The notes beneath the pieces were generated by a model. The model ran no database searches. It was not told the DNA's origin and worked only from the letters and a program-made list of their open reading frames with translations. From a virus, in IMG/VR virus record IMGVR_UViG_3300041411_000085, positions 23,004 through 87,003 of that record: DNA of 64,000 bases; one strand, written 5' to 3'. Position 1 is the stretch's first letter; each line of letters opens with the position of its first letter. Both the position numbers and the translations under genes were made by a program. Shown here piece by piece: positions 21,504 through 29,617 of the stretch.

Positions 21504-21624
21504 TCATCTAACTCCTTAACAAACTCTATCAATCGCTGTACATCTTCTCTTGATAGGACTTTACGAGCCAGCCACCAAACACTTCTGCACGTTGGTGATA
21601 GGCATCAATTTGTTCCCATTCCAT
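21500..21624 (-). pseudogene. Frameshifted small gene (one base missing)
   Basis: ATG 21624 (TAATG overlap, GGAG upstream) opens MEWEQIDAYHQRAEVF, but the C-terminus LARKVLSREDVQRLIEFVKE, whose TGA overlaps the next ATG, is in the -1 frame. The span is 125 bases. One extra T in the TTT run (complement of 21587-21589) gives AEVFWWLARKVLSREDV, a seamless 41-residue protein. Confidence 0.58.
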
Positions 21625-21821
21625 TAGATTTGCTCCACTTCAAACTCTGCAATACCACACAGACAACGGCCGATAGATTTTAAGTATTTCTGAATATCTT
21701 CTAGTGCATTGTCTGCACACCATGAGGATTCAGTCAAATGAAAATCAACCATACTTTCATCAAAATCATCTGGATATTCAATCTCATACTCTACAGTCAT
21801 TTTAATCTTAAATTTATTCAT
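21624..21821 (-). CDS. Hypothetical protein, 65 aa
   Basis: ATG 21821 overlaps the previous TGA. N-terminal strand (FKIKMTVEYEIEYPDDFDES) and a C-terminal CLCGIAEFEVEQI. No family recognised. Confidence 0.65.
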   Translation of the reverse strand: MNKFKIKMTVEYEIEYPDDFDESMVDFHLTESSWCADNALEDIQKYLKSIGRCLCGIAEFEVEQI

Positions 21822-22045
21822 CAATACCTCTCCTTAACTCTGTAATAAGGCTTCTTAACTTCCTTCACAGGCATAGCATGCCAACTTGTATCTTCTGAAT
21901 ATTCATCAACGATGCAGATATCCGGTGCAATACCACCATACGCATCATCCTTTCCAATATACACAACCTCATGACCATCTGAAATGATCTGGTCAATGAC
22001 GAGTTGTTGTCTAGGGTCCATGTCTCCGATTACTGCGATGATCAT
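21821..22045 (-). CDS. Hypothetical Rossmann-like protein, 74 aa
   Basis: ATG 22045 with GGAGAG upstream is chosen over 22096. Strand-loop-helix start (MIIAVIGDMDPRQQLVID), then VVYIGK and ICIVDEY strands, giving an incomplete nucleotide-binding-like alpha/beta fold. Too short for a full enzyme; role unknown. Confidence 0.62.
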   Translation of the reverse strand: MIIAVIGDMDPRQQLVIDQIISDGHEVVYIGKDDAYGGIAPDICIVDEYSEDTSWHAMPVKEVKKPYYRVKERY

Positions 22046-22058
22046 TTTATCTCTCCTT

Positions 22059-23345
22059 TCACGCCAAGATTTTACTTTCTTGGAGCACATTAGCATCCTT
22101 CCAAGACATTTTCAAGGGGATTAATGATGCAATACCAAATTCCTCCCTAAAAGCGTCACCCATAGCATTCTCCAAGAGGCCCACGTCAGACATTCTGACC
22201 ACAAAACTGTCATGGATTGGCAGGATTGGCTTCATTTCATCTACAAATTTCTCAATTACTCGTTGAGCGAGGTACGAATCTGCGTTCTGTAGTGCTAGCC
22301 CAAACGAATCATCCCGGCAATAGCAAGGAATAAAGTCAGGAGTCATACTGTAAATGTGTTCGCGGGCTTTCTTACCAGTGTTTAGGCTCTTATCAATGCT
22401 CCAACCTTGAGATTTAAATTTAGTAATCTCTTTGTTGATTGCACGATCAGCGCTATCTTCAGTTTTGGAGTTAAACAGAATGTTAATAGACAATTTAATC
22501 AGTTCACGATGGTCATCATTCTGTAACCGCTCAGGTAGAATATCCATGTACACGTCAAGCGGTAGGTTCTCCATACTGATCTGTTCCATCAAGCTGGCAA
22601 GCCTGTAGTGAAGATTAGAGAAATCAATTTCCACAACCTGTTCACCATTGATAGTGATATCAAGGCGTGCCTTAGTCTTCTTGTGTTTAATCTTCAAAGC
22701 GTCAGAATGAAAGTAACGCCCACCGTGTTCAAAGTCTTTATTAAAGATACGAGAGTAGATGTTAGTCATAACATTACCTTCGCCATCTTTAATATCATGC
22801 AATTCATTAATACGGTTAAGTTTCTCTACAACCTTACGCGCAGCTTTGATATTCTTATTATCTTGATAGTCAATAGCTTTACCATACTCGTTACGGAGGA
22901 TGATTGTTTGAAGGCTGGCATTGTAAGCAGCAATAGCACTCTGAACCTCTTCATCTTTAGAACAAAATTCAGCAACAAAGGCTTCAGATGGTGTGATGTA
23001 AGACATGATTCTCTTTTCCTTATCTATATGTGCTTTGCCAATGAAATTGTGAATATATCCTATTTCTTCAAGCACTGCAATACATTTCATCAGACGATGG
23101 GCTGTTATTCCCCGTCTGTCATACTTAGTTTTGATTGGTGAGTGGTTGACCTTATCTCTTGAGTATAGAAGATTCTCATTCTTCTTAATGCAAGCAATCA
23201 GATTCATAACCACTACACCACTTAATTCCTTATCTACAATAGCTTCTATATGTCTAAGCTTATTAACTACTGACTTAGATAGATTAATACTGTAGGTAAG
23301 CAATCTACTCCTTGTATTCTTCTCTTCTCCTTCCTCTTCTATCAC
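22059..23345 (-). CDS. Polymerase-like protein with family-A-type palm motifs
   Basis: About 428 aa from GTG 23345, which has AAGGAG 7 bases upstream; an in-frame ATG at 23378 has no ribosome site (numbering below is from that ATG). Residues 90-115 (ITAHRLMKCIAVLEEIGYIH) look like a winged helix. EIDFSNLHYRL (250-260) resembles motif A of family A polymerases, RELIKLSINILFN (291-303) resembles the O-helix motif B, and LPIHDSF (386-392) resembles motif C. Aspartates 252 and 390 would bind metals. No exonuclease domain. It may be a replication or repair polymerase distinct from the family B enzyme at 27902. Assignment rests on motifs read by eye. It is the largest gene of its block, with its own promoter. 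Confidence 0.6.
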   Translation of the reverse strand: MIEEEGEEKNTRSRLLTYSINLSKSVVNKLRHIEAIVDKELSGVVVMNLIACIKKNENLLYSRDKVNHSPIKTKYDRRGITAHRLMKCIAVLEEIGYIHNFIGKAHIDKEKRIMSYITPSEAFVAEFCSKDEEVQSAIAAYNASLQTIILRNEYGKAIDYQDNKNIKAARKVVEKLNRINELHDIKDGEGNVMTNIYSRIFNKDFEHGGRYFHSDALKIKHKKTKARLDITINGEQVVEIDFSNLHYRLASLMEQISMENLPLDVYMDILPERLQNDDHRELIKLSINILFNSKTEDSADRAINKEITKFKSQGWSIDKSLNTGKKAREHIYSMTPDFIPCYCRDDSFGLALQNADSYLAQRVIEKFVDEMKPILPIHDSFVVRMSDVGLLENAMGDAFREEFGIASLIPLKMSWKDANVLQESKILA

Positions 23346-23388
23346 TATTCTACTCCTTCCTCTTCCTCTTCTGTTCATATAAGTAATT

Positions 23389-23417
23389 TAGTACTACAAA
23401 ACATAGGTTTGAGTCAA
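23389..23417 (-). promoter_or_regulatory. Putative promoter for the polymerase-like gene
   Basis: TTGACT (complement of 23412-23417), 17 bases, GTACTA (complement of 23389-23394). The -35 is good, the -10 weak. Confidence 0.45.
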
Positions 23418-23453
23418 TGTTTATAGGGGTTTGAGGCTAAATCCCATGTCACC

Positions 23454-23738
23454 CTAATCCTCAATCCCATCATCAAAATGCCTACGAATCAAATACTGTC
23501 GCCACTCTTCAGACACTTCATAATCCTTCTTTGTGTGGTTGTCAAAGAAATACATAGCCCAACCACTGCTACTAATAATCCCACCTTCTTGGATAGGTTT
23601 ACCCCAAGATTCCTCTACATTCAGCACCTCACCTTCAACGTATGTAGATGCAAGATAGCGTGATTTACTAAGGACAACTGAAGAGTATTTCTTTCCTGAG
23701 TGTAAATGTGTAACGTACCAAGCTTTAAGGTTGTTCAT
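23454..23738 (-). CDS. Hypothetical protein, 94 aa
   Basis: ATG 23738 (TAATG overlap, GGAG upstream) is preferred to 23759. Beta-rich (MNNLKAWYVTHLHSGKKYSS) with an acidic C-terminus. Function unknown. Confidence 0.66.
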   Translation of the reverse strand: MNNLKAWYVTHLHSGKKYSSVVLSKSRYLASTYVEGEVLNVEESWGKPIQEGGIISSSGWAMYFFDNHTKKDYEVSEEWRQYLIRRHFDDGIED

Positions 23739-23926
23739 TACAAACTCCACAAATAACAAGCAAGGAAACCAATGAGAAATCCTACCACAATTTGAGTGTA
23801 ATTACTTACCCTGTACTCACTACCAATCCTGTCTCCACACTCGCCAAGGTTCAACAAACCACCTACAACTAGCGTAAAAGACAGCAAGAAAAGAACTACC
23901 AATCCAATGATAGATAAGATTGTCAT
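23738..23926 (-). CDS. Small two-span membrane protein, 62 aa
   Basis: ATG 23926 with AAGGAG upstream is chosen; the frame extends to 24019 but that part overlaps another coupled gene. Spans about 2-22 (ILSIIGLVVLFLLSFTLVVG) and 44-61. Confidence 0.6.
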   Translation of the reverse strand: MTILSIIGLVVLFLLSFTLVVGGLLNLGECGDRIGSEYRVSNYTQIVVGFLIGFLACYLWSL

Positions 23927-23939
23927 AACTATTTGCTCC

Positions 23940-24041
23940 TTAAGCCCATAACGGCGTTTGAGTGTAAAGGACGGTAGTTCGTATCCCCTCACCAGTCTCT
24001 TTCTGGAGTAGGTGTACATCTTCTGCTGTGATTTGTTTCAT
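23940..24041 (-). CDS. Microprotein, 33 aa
   Basis: ATG 24041 overlaps the preceding TGA, GGAG lies 8 bases upstream, and its TAA is directly followed by the AAGGAG of the next gene. Sequence begins MKQITAEDVHLLQKETGEG. Its position between two coupled genes argues that it is translated. Confidence 0.5.
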   Translation of the reverse strand: MKQITAEDVHLLQKETGEGIRTTVLYTQTPLWA

Positions 24042-24214
24042 TTGGTGTTCTCCAATTGACTAACCCAAGATAAAAGCTCATTGTAGTCTGAGAACCACTT
24101 CAGCATACCATCAGAAACCCTGACCTTGTATGTCGGTGTGATGTTGACTACAATTTCTTGGTACTCTCTGTACCATTCGTGAGTCATGGCCCACTTAACC
24201 TGCTCTTTAGTCAC
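24038..24214 (-). CDS. Hypothetical protein, 58 aa
   Basis: GTG 24214 with GGGAG upstream is preferred; the longer frame to 24289 lies within the upstream gene. Trp-rich (VKWAMTHEWYREYQE). Function unknown. Confidence 0.6.
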   Translation of the reverse strand: MTKEQVKWAMTHEWYREYQEIVVNITPTYKVRVSDGMLKWFSDYNELLSWVSQLENTK

Positions 24215-24422
24215 CACTCTTCTCCCTTCCATTCCATTCCACATCAAACACAGGACACCCATCAGGCAGCTTCCTGACATACGTATCATAATCCATAAAA
24301 TTCCCTACAATGGAGAATATTCCCTGTGAGTTCATGGCCCATTTATGGAGTATCATCTCCTTATCTCTTAGCTTAAGCTTCTGTCCTGTGGATGTGTCAA
24401 TTATTTTGAATTTCTTTTTCAT
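24207..24422 (-). CDS. Hypothetical protein, 71 aa
   Basis: Basic N-terminus (MKKKFKIIDTSTGQKLKLRD) then a mixed domain ending in VEWNGREKSGD. Four-base overlap with the upstream gene. Confidence 0.65.
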   Translation of the reverse strand: MKKKFKIIDTSTGQKLKLRDKEMILHKWAMNSQGIFSIVGNFMDYDTYVRKLPDGCPVFDVEWNGREKSGD

Positions 24423-24580
24423 TTGTTATTCTCCTTACCATAGAGAAATGCTTGGTATGCACATTCGACAAATTCTTCTACATAGGTATGAGGGGATTCA
24501 TAATCAGGGCAGAGAAAATCATCCTCTCCGTTCTCATTCCAGCCCGATTTCCTAAACCACACTTCAAATTCTTCTTTCAT
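24419..24580 (-). CDS. Hypothetical acidic protein, 53 aa
   Basis: ATG 24580 follows AGGAGG by 7 bases. First gene of the whole leftward block, immediately downstream of the strong promoter 24608-24636, so probably among the earliest expressed. Acidic (EEFEVWFRKSGWNENGEDDF). Function unknown. Confidence 0.65.
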   Translation of the reverse strand: MKEEFEVWFRKSGWNENGEDDFLCPDYESPHTYVEEFVECAYQAFLYGKENNK

Positions 24581-24607
24581 GTTGCTTCCTCCTATTGATT
24601 TCCACAC

Positions 24608-24636
24608 AGTATGCCTCCATCACCAACCCCTGTCAA
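24608..24636 (-). promoter_or_regulatory. Leftward member of a divergent sigma70 promoter pair
   Basis: TTGACA (complement of 24631-24636), 17 bases, CATACT (complement of 24608-24613). Shares TGCTTGACAGG with its rightward partner. The 97 bases between the two -35 boxes are AT-rich. Confidence 0.75.
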
Positions 24637-24733
24637 GCACCTCTTCGAAAAATCTTCTGACAGATGCTAAATAAATTTACCCAAGGGATTTTCCCTGAAT
24701 AGGTCGCCTTAAATAATATTTTTAAATCAGTGC

Positions 24734-24762
24734 TTGACAGGTGTAGGGGTGAGGGGTAGGAT
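24734..24762 (+). promoter_or_regulatory. Rightward member of the divergent promoter pair
   Basis: TTGACA (24734-24739), 17 bases, TAGGAT (24757-24762). It drives the replication block. Confidence 0.75.
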
Positions 24763-24796
24763 TGGTGTATTGAAAGACAACTGAATGAGGTGTGAA

Positions 24797-24967
24797 ATGC
24801 TCAGCCAAGAAGCTAAGTCAGATAAAGGTGAAATCCGGTACATGTGGGAAGGTAAAAATAACACCTACTGGGCACTTATCAGCTACTGGATTGGCACAGG
24901 CTATCAGAGTGTTGAGCGTGAAGTTGTAAGAAATGTTTATGAAGGGTGGCTGATCGATAATGAATGA
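24797..24967 (+). CDS. Hypothetical protein, 56 aa
   Basis: ATG 24797 has GAGGTG upstream; an in-frame ATG at 24785 lacks a ribosome site. Aromatic (YMWEGKNNTYWALISYWIGT). First gene of the rightward replication block. Function unknown. Confidence 0.6.
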   Translation: MLSQEAKSDKGEIRYMWEGKNNTYWALISYWIGTGYQSVEREVVRNVYEGWLIDNE

Positions 24968-25181
24968 AGTCATAGAACAACTTGAGGCTGCAATTGCAGC
25001 CTCTTATGAGGAAATGATAGGGCTCGGTTGGATACCTAGAGCCGCAGTTGTCCCAAACAGGTATAGTGAAAGCTTCATAGATTTGGTATTGACAAGGCTG
25101 ACAGTGTTTAGTAAGCTTTCATTTGGTGAGGCGACAAAGTTAACCTTTGAAATTCAACAGTACTTGGCAGATAGTGCCTAA
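24960..25181 (+). CDS. Hypothetical helical protein, 73 aa
   Basis: Overlaps the previous gene by 8 bases. Helical N-terminus (VIEQLEAAIAASYEEMIGLG). No recognised motif. Confidence 0.65.
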   Translation: MNEVIEQLEAAIAASYEEMIGLGWIPRAAVVPNRYSESFIDLVLTRLTVFSKLSFGEATKLTFEIQQYLADSA

Positions 25182-25202
25182 CGGACTAAATAGGAAATTG
25201 AG

Positions 25203-25472
25203 ATGAATTTTGTAGAGCTAATCCAAGCGACGAAGGAAACACACTGCAACGATGAGCTAGTGGTAAGCCTTATGCAAAGGGCTTGGGATGAGAGCAAACA
25301 CGACAATAAACCACTTGCACAGATCAAATATGTAGATTACCCTTGCCAAGGTTGGTTTAAAAATAAATCAAAACCTTTTTACACAGTACAGAATACATCT
25401 GCTACAGTCATTCTCCAAACGCTGAGGGAGGCTGAAGATTGGGCTGTAGAAAATGGTATGAGAGCCTCTTGA
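25203..25472 (+). CDS. Hypothetical protein, 89 aa
   Basis: Helical start (LIQATKETHCNDELVVSLMQ), central QIKYVDYPCQGW, and a C-terminal helix. The YVDYP motif also ends the 10981-11241 product. Function unknown. Confidence 0.65.
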   Translation: MNFVELIQATKETHCNDELVVSLMQRAWDESKHDNKPLAQIKYVDYPCQGWFKNKSKPFYTVQNTSATVILQTLREAEDWAVENGMRAS

Positions 25473-25599
25473 CTCCTCACAAACAATGTGACAATATGCG
25501 ATGAGACTGAAGTCTCTACTGACGTAAGATGTAAGCAAATAAATTTGAATACTTATTAATGTAATACTATGCAGCGAAAGATGCTGTGGGAGAGATGGG

Positions 25600-25851
25600 A
25601 TGAGCACAGAGAAATTTAAACAGTTATTGGCTAACCTTGAATTTGTTGTAGGTGGTGAACCTTCTGAATGGTATGCTGAAAGGGAGAAATTGATTGATTA
25701 TGTCGAAGAGCTTGATGTTTGGAGTCGCTTTGCTGGATACCTTCTTGATCATTGTGAAGGTGAAACAATCTACGAAGAAAGTCTTCAGTATTGGTTGAGC
25801 GAGATGCTTAGGAAAGAAAAGGATGCAGCAGCTAAGTTAGATGGAAAATAA
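25600..25851 (+). CDS. Hypothetical protein, 83 aa
   Basis: Starts after GGGAGAG. Acidic and helical with several Trp and Tyr residues (YVEELDVWSRFAGYLLDHCE). A 127-base gap before it holds a short palindrome GAGACT-GA-AGTCTC but no clear promoter. Confidence 0.66.
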   Translation: MSTEKFKQLLANLEFVVGGEPSEWYAEREKLIDYVEELDVWSRFAGYLLDHCEGETIYEESLQYWLSEMLRKEKDAAAKLDGK

Positions 25852-25875
25852 ATTGAATGGTTGGGAGGAGTGATT

Positions 25876-26046
25876 ATGAGCAAGAAATTTGGTAAAAGTG
25901 TTATCGCAGAGCTGCAACGGATTCGTTATGTACTTGACAACATGGAAAACTGTGAGGATGGTGAAGAGATGATCCATATTGCACAAGAGATTTCAGCAGA
26001 TGTTGAGTCTCTGGAACAAGTGGTTGAAGAGAAATTTAAGCTCTGA
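25876..26046 (+). CDS. Hypothetical acidic helical protein, 56 aa
   Basis: ATG 25876 with GGAGG upstream is chosen over TTG 25861. Helical (SVIAELQRIRYVLDNMENCE). Precedes the primase-helicase; role unknown. Confidence 0.63.
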   Translation: MSKKFGKSVIAELQRIRYVLDNMENCEDGEEMIHIAQEISADVESLEQVVEEKFKL

Positions 26047-26101
26047 CATCTTGAAGCAATTTGATTAATACTCTTTGCAGGGTGTTGGAGGGGAGAAGAG
26101 C

Positions 26102-27856
26102 GTGAGTAAACAAGAGCGACCGGACGGAGAATTGTTGTACCATGCGTCCTGTATTGGAGATGACTGTTCGTCGTCAGATGGTATGGCTGTGTATCAGAAA
26201 GAAATTGATGGAAAGCATATTAACGATGCCTTCTGTTTCGTTTGCACAAATTATTTCAACCACGACCAACTTGAAGAGGTTGGTATTAAGATTAAAGAGG
26301 GGAAACATAAAGTGTCCGAAGTAGTGGATTTTACAAACATTCAAGCAATTCCATTTCGTGGTTGGAAAGAACGCGGTATTGGTCAACCCGTATCCACAAA
26401 GTATGGCGTGCACACAGAAGTTGAAAACAGCTTTGATGTGACAGCTCGTTATTACCCATCTACATCAGATGGTAAGATCGTAGGCTTTAAGAAACGTTTG
26501 AATCCTAAAGACTTCGTTGGGATTGGTAGCACTAAGGCAACTAATGAACTCTTTGGTCAGTCTGTCTTTGAAGCCGGTCAAAAGTATTTGGTAATCACCA
26601 CGGGAGAGGAAGATGCTTTGGCATTTGCCCAAGCTCTATATTCCAAAAAAGATGGAGTGGAATACTGGACACCGTGTGTTAGTGTGACTTGTGGTGATGG
26701 TAGTATTATCAAACAATTCAAGGCTAACTTTGAATATATCAACAGTTTTTCTAAGGTCATCCTGTCGTTTGATCAAGATGAATCAGCACAGAAATATGTA
26801 GAAGAGGCAGCACGTCTCCTTACTCCGGGTAAGGCGTTCATTGCAAAGCTCCCACAAGGGGTTAAAGATGCCTCGGATATGGTTAAATCTGGTCGTACAG
26901 CAGAGCTTAAACAACTCTTCTGGAAAGCCACTCCGTTCAGTCGGGTTGACGTTCTACACTTGAGTCAAATGTGGGATGACTTTGAAAGTGAAGACAATAA
27001 CGTAAAGATTCCATTTCCTTCATCTTGGGCGCACTTGAATGAAATGATGAATGGGGGTATGGAAAAGGGTGAAATTACAATCATCGGTGCATTGACATCT
27101 ATTGGTAAGAGTTCGATTGTAAACAACGTGGTATATTCGCTGATTGAGAATACACCGTTCAAAGTAGGTGCAATGTATCTGGAAGGCACCAAGCGTGAAG
27201 TTGTGCGTGACCTGTTGTCGCTTGATGCTGGTATGAACCTCCGGACAGTCAATCGTGAGAACGTAGATATTGAAGCTCTGAAGAATCGTTTCTTTGAGAA
27301 CCTTGCGAAGAAAGATCAATTCGTTTATGTTGACCATCAGGGTAGTATCTCAACCGCTGAGATTTTTGATAAACTTAATTATCTGGCGAAGGCTGAGAAC
27401 TGTGATGTAATTGTTATCGATCCTGTTCAAGCGGGTGTAAACAGTAGTGATAACGGTGCAATCATTGAGTTTATGGATACATTGTTGAAGTTCGCAAAGG
27501 AGACAGATACTTGTGTGGTTGCAATTAGTCACATGAGAAAGCCTTCTGAAGAAAACCCACACGCTGTAACCGAATACCAATTAATGGGTTCCAGTTCTTT
27601 AAATCAAATTGCATTCAATACAATTTTGATCAGCCGTGATAAGATGAACCCTTGTCCAATTAAAAAGTCAGCCACTAAGTTGCAATTGGTTAAATGTCGT
27701 CGGACTGGTAACACTGGTGATGCTGGATGGTTGCGATATGATGGAGCCACAACACATATGTTTGCGACATCTGATCCATATATTGAAGAAAGCCTAATGG
27801 ATGAGCCACCATCGGTAGAAACTCTAGAAATTCCAGCACATATGGTTGACTTTTAA
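26102..27856 (+). CDS. Primase-helicase, T7 gp4-like
   Basis: 584 aa from GTG 26102, which has GGGGAG 6 bases upstream. Order of domains: N-terminal Cys4 zinc site (C17, C22, C45, C48), RNA-polymerase/TOPRIM core (ITTGEEDALAF about 164-175, ILSFDQDES about 218), then a DnaB/RecA-like helicase with Walker A GALTSIGKSS (329-338) and Walker B VIVIDP (about 430-440). It unwinds the fork and makes primers, presumably for the polymerase 45 bases downstream. Length and layout match full-length gp4-type proteins. Confidence 0.93.
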   Translation: MSKQERPDGELLYHASCIGDDCSSSDGMAVYQKEIDGKHINDAFCFVCTNYFNHDQLEEVGIKIKEGKHKVSEVVDFTNIQAIPFRGWKERGIGQPVSTKYGVHTEVENSFDVTARYYPSTSDGKIVGFKKRLNPKDFVGIGSTKATNELFGQSVFEAGQKYLVITTGEEDALAFAQALYSKKDGVEYWTPCVSVTCGDGSIIKQFKANFEYINSFSKVILSFDQDESAQKYVEEAARLLTPGKAFIAKLPQGVKDASDMVKSGRTAELKQLFWKATPFSRVDVLHLSQMWDDFESEDNNVKIPFPSSWAHLNEMMNGGMEKGEITIIGALTSIGKSSIVNNVVYSLIENTPFKVGAMYLEGTKREVVRDLLSLDAGMNLRTVNRENVDIEALKNRFFENLAKKDQFVYVDHQGSISTAEIFDKLNYLAKAENCDVIVIDPVQAGVNSSDNGAIIEFMDTLLKFAKETDTCVVAISHMRKPSEENPHAVTEYQLMGSSSLNQIAFNTILISRDKMNPCPIKKSATKLQLVKCRRTGNTGDAGWLRYDGATTHMFATSDPYIEESLMDEPPSVETLEIPAHMVDF

Positions 27857-27901
27857 TAAAAGGAGGGCTAAAATCCTCCGTTCAATCTAGGAGATTTAGC
27901 A

Positions 27902-29614
27902 TTGGAAAAGAAATGGTTCAAAACTGACTTCATTTGGGACTTGGAAACTTTTCCAAACTGTTTTACCGCATGCTTTGTTTATGCTAATGGTCAAGGGATA
28001 CGTGTATTTGAAATCAGTGATCGAAAGGATGAGACTGAGGGGTTATTGGAGTTTTTAAGGAAGGTGAGAGCGGGTAACTATCGATTGGTAGGATTCAACT
28101 CCAATGCATTTGATTACCCTATTCTCCACCACATTCTGACAAAGGCACGTAAAGCCTTTACAGAAGGAAAGAAAGCAAAGTTTACAGCAAAGGAACTGTA
28201 TAAGGTTGCTATGGATCTTATTAATTCCATGAAAGATGAGAAGTTTGGGTCTTCGATTAAGGAGAAGGATGTAATCATCCCTCAAGTTGATCTATTCAAG
28301 GTTCACCACTTTGACAATAAAAATAGGTCAACCTCTCTAAAAATGTTGGAATATAACATGAGGTCAACTAACATTGAGGATTTACCGTTTCCTGTAGGTA
28401 CAGTGTTAACACACGTAGAAAAAGATGTATTAGTAAAATACAACAAACACGATGTCATGGAGACGCTTAAGTTCTATTGGTATTCATACGAAAACTTAAA
28501 ACTGAGGGAAGACTTGACTAAACAGTTTGGTTTTGACTGTACTAATTTCAACGATACGAAGATCGGCAAAGAACTGTTTATTCGAACACTGGAGAAAGAA
28601 AAACCGGGCTGCTGTTACGAGATTACTAAGTTTGGTCGTAAAGTTCGTCAAACCAAACGAGATCAAATTGTAATCAAAGACTGTCTTTTTCCTTACATTA
28701 AATTTGATAGACCAGAGTTTAAAGCTGTACATGAATGGTTCAAAACTCAAGTAATCACTGAAACAAAAGGTGTTTTTAGCGATCTACTGGAGCACCAGTT
28801 GGGTGATGTGGCTAAATATGCTGAGATGGTTGTTAAACGAAAGAAGCTTGGTAACGCTAACGACTGCGCTAAGTATGGATTTGATGACTTCAAAGGAACA
28901 AGAAGTAAAACATTTGTACCTACTGAAAAGCAGTTAAGTGAACTTAAACTATCACAGCCTATGGGTTGGGTTGAGGAGAAAGAACTTAAGAGCCCTAAAG
29001 GAGCTAAAAGCTATTACTGGTGTTGGAACGTAGCAGAAACCCTCAACGTGGTAATTAACGGGTTTCGTTATGACTACGGTGTAGGAGGTATTCACGGGGC
29101 TAAACAAGGGACCATTCGGAGTACGGATAAGAGAAAGATTCGTTCGTTGGACGTAAAATCTTTTTATCCAAACATGGGGATTGCAAATCAGATATACCCT
29201 CAACATCTGGGTACAACGTTTTGCAATGTTAACTCATCGTTGTATGCTGAGCGGGCAAAGACCGCTAAAGGTTCCGCTGGTAATGCTGCATTGAAACTTG
29301 CTTTGAATGGTTCGTACGGGGAAACTAACAACGAGTTTAGCCCACTCTTTGATCCGGCTTACACCATGAGTATTACTATCGGCGGCCAGCTCTCACTTTG
29401 TATGTTGATGGAGAAACTGATTGATCATTGTGATGCACAAATCGTAATGTGTAATACTGACGGATTTGAATATATGATTGATGTAGATAAGATTGGTGTG
29501 GATGACCAATGGGTTAAATGGTGGGAAAAAGAAACTAAGCTTGAAATGGAAGGGTTAAACTATTCGACTATGTTCATACGGGATGTAAATTCTTACTGCG
29601 CCGTGAAGGAGTGA
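27902..29614 (+). CDS. Family B DNA polymerase, N-terminal part (exonuclease and palm)
   Basis: 570 aa from TTG 27902, with GGAG 8 bases upstream. Exo motif I DLET (13-16) and exo II region GFNSNAFDYP (about 64-73) form the proofreading domain. Motif A SLDVKSFYP (Asp417), motif B KLALNGSYG (465-473) and motif C NTDG (518-521) complete the palm. The frame stops right after VNSYCAVKE, where related polymerases continue with the thumb. The missing part is the separate frame at 30264-30761, so this gene is split by the GIY-YIG gene at 29618. Both halves probably assemble into one enzyme. Confidence 0.92.
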   Translation: MEKKWFKTDFIWDLETFPNCFTACFVYANGQGIRVFEISDRKDETEGLLEFLRKVRAGNYRLVGFNSNAFDYPILHHILTKARKAFTEGKKAKFTAKELYKVAMDLINSMKDEKFGSSIKEKDVIIPQVDLFKVHHFDNKNRSTSLKMLEYNMRSTNIEDLPFPVGTVLTHVEKDVLVKYNKHDVMETLKFYWYSYENLKLREDLTKQFGFDCTNFNDTKIGKELFIRTLEKEKPGCCYEITKFGRKVRQTKRDQIVIKDCLFPYIKFDRPEFKAVHEWFKTQVITETKGVFSDLLEHQLGDVAKYAEMVVKRKKLGNANDCAKYGFDDFKGTRSKTFVPTEKQLSELKLSQPMGWVEEKELKSPKGAKSYYWCWNVAETLNVVINGFRYDYGVGGIHGAKQGTIRSTDKRKIRSLDVKSFYPNMGIANQIYPQHLGTTFCNVNSSLYAERAKTAKGSAGNAALKLALNGSYGETNNEFSPLFDPAYTMSITIGGQLSLCMLMEKLIDHCDAQIVMCNTDGFEYMIDVDKIGVDDQWVKWWEKETKLEMEGLNYSTMFIRDVNSYCAVKE

Positions 29615-29617
29615 TTT

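Noticed and set aside
22608-23141. 177-codon rightward frame opposite the polymerase-like gene
   Set aside because: Mirror frame of the coding strand with hydrophobic, low-sense composition and no ribosome site.
25500-25599. Promoter before the gene at 25600
   Set aside because: TTGAAT and TACTAT are only 14 bases apart; no acceptable spacing found.
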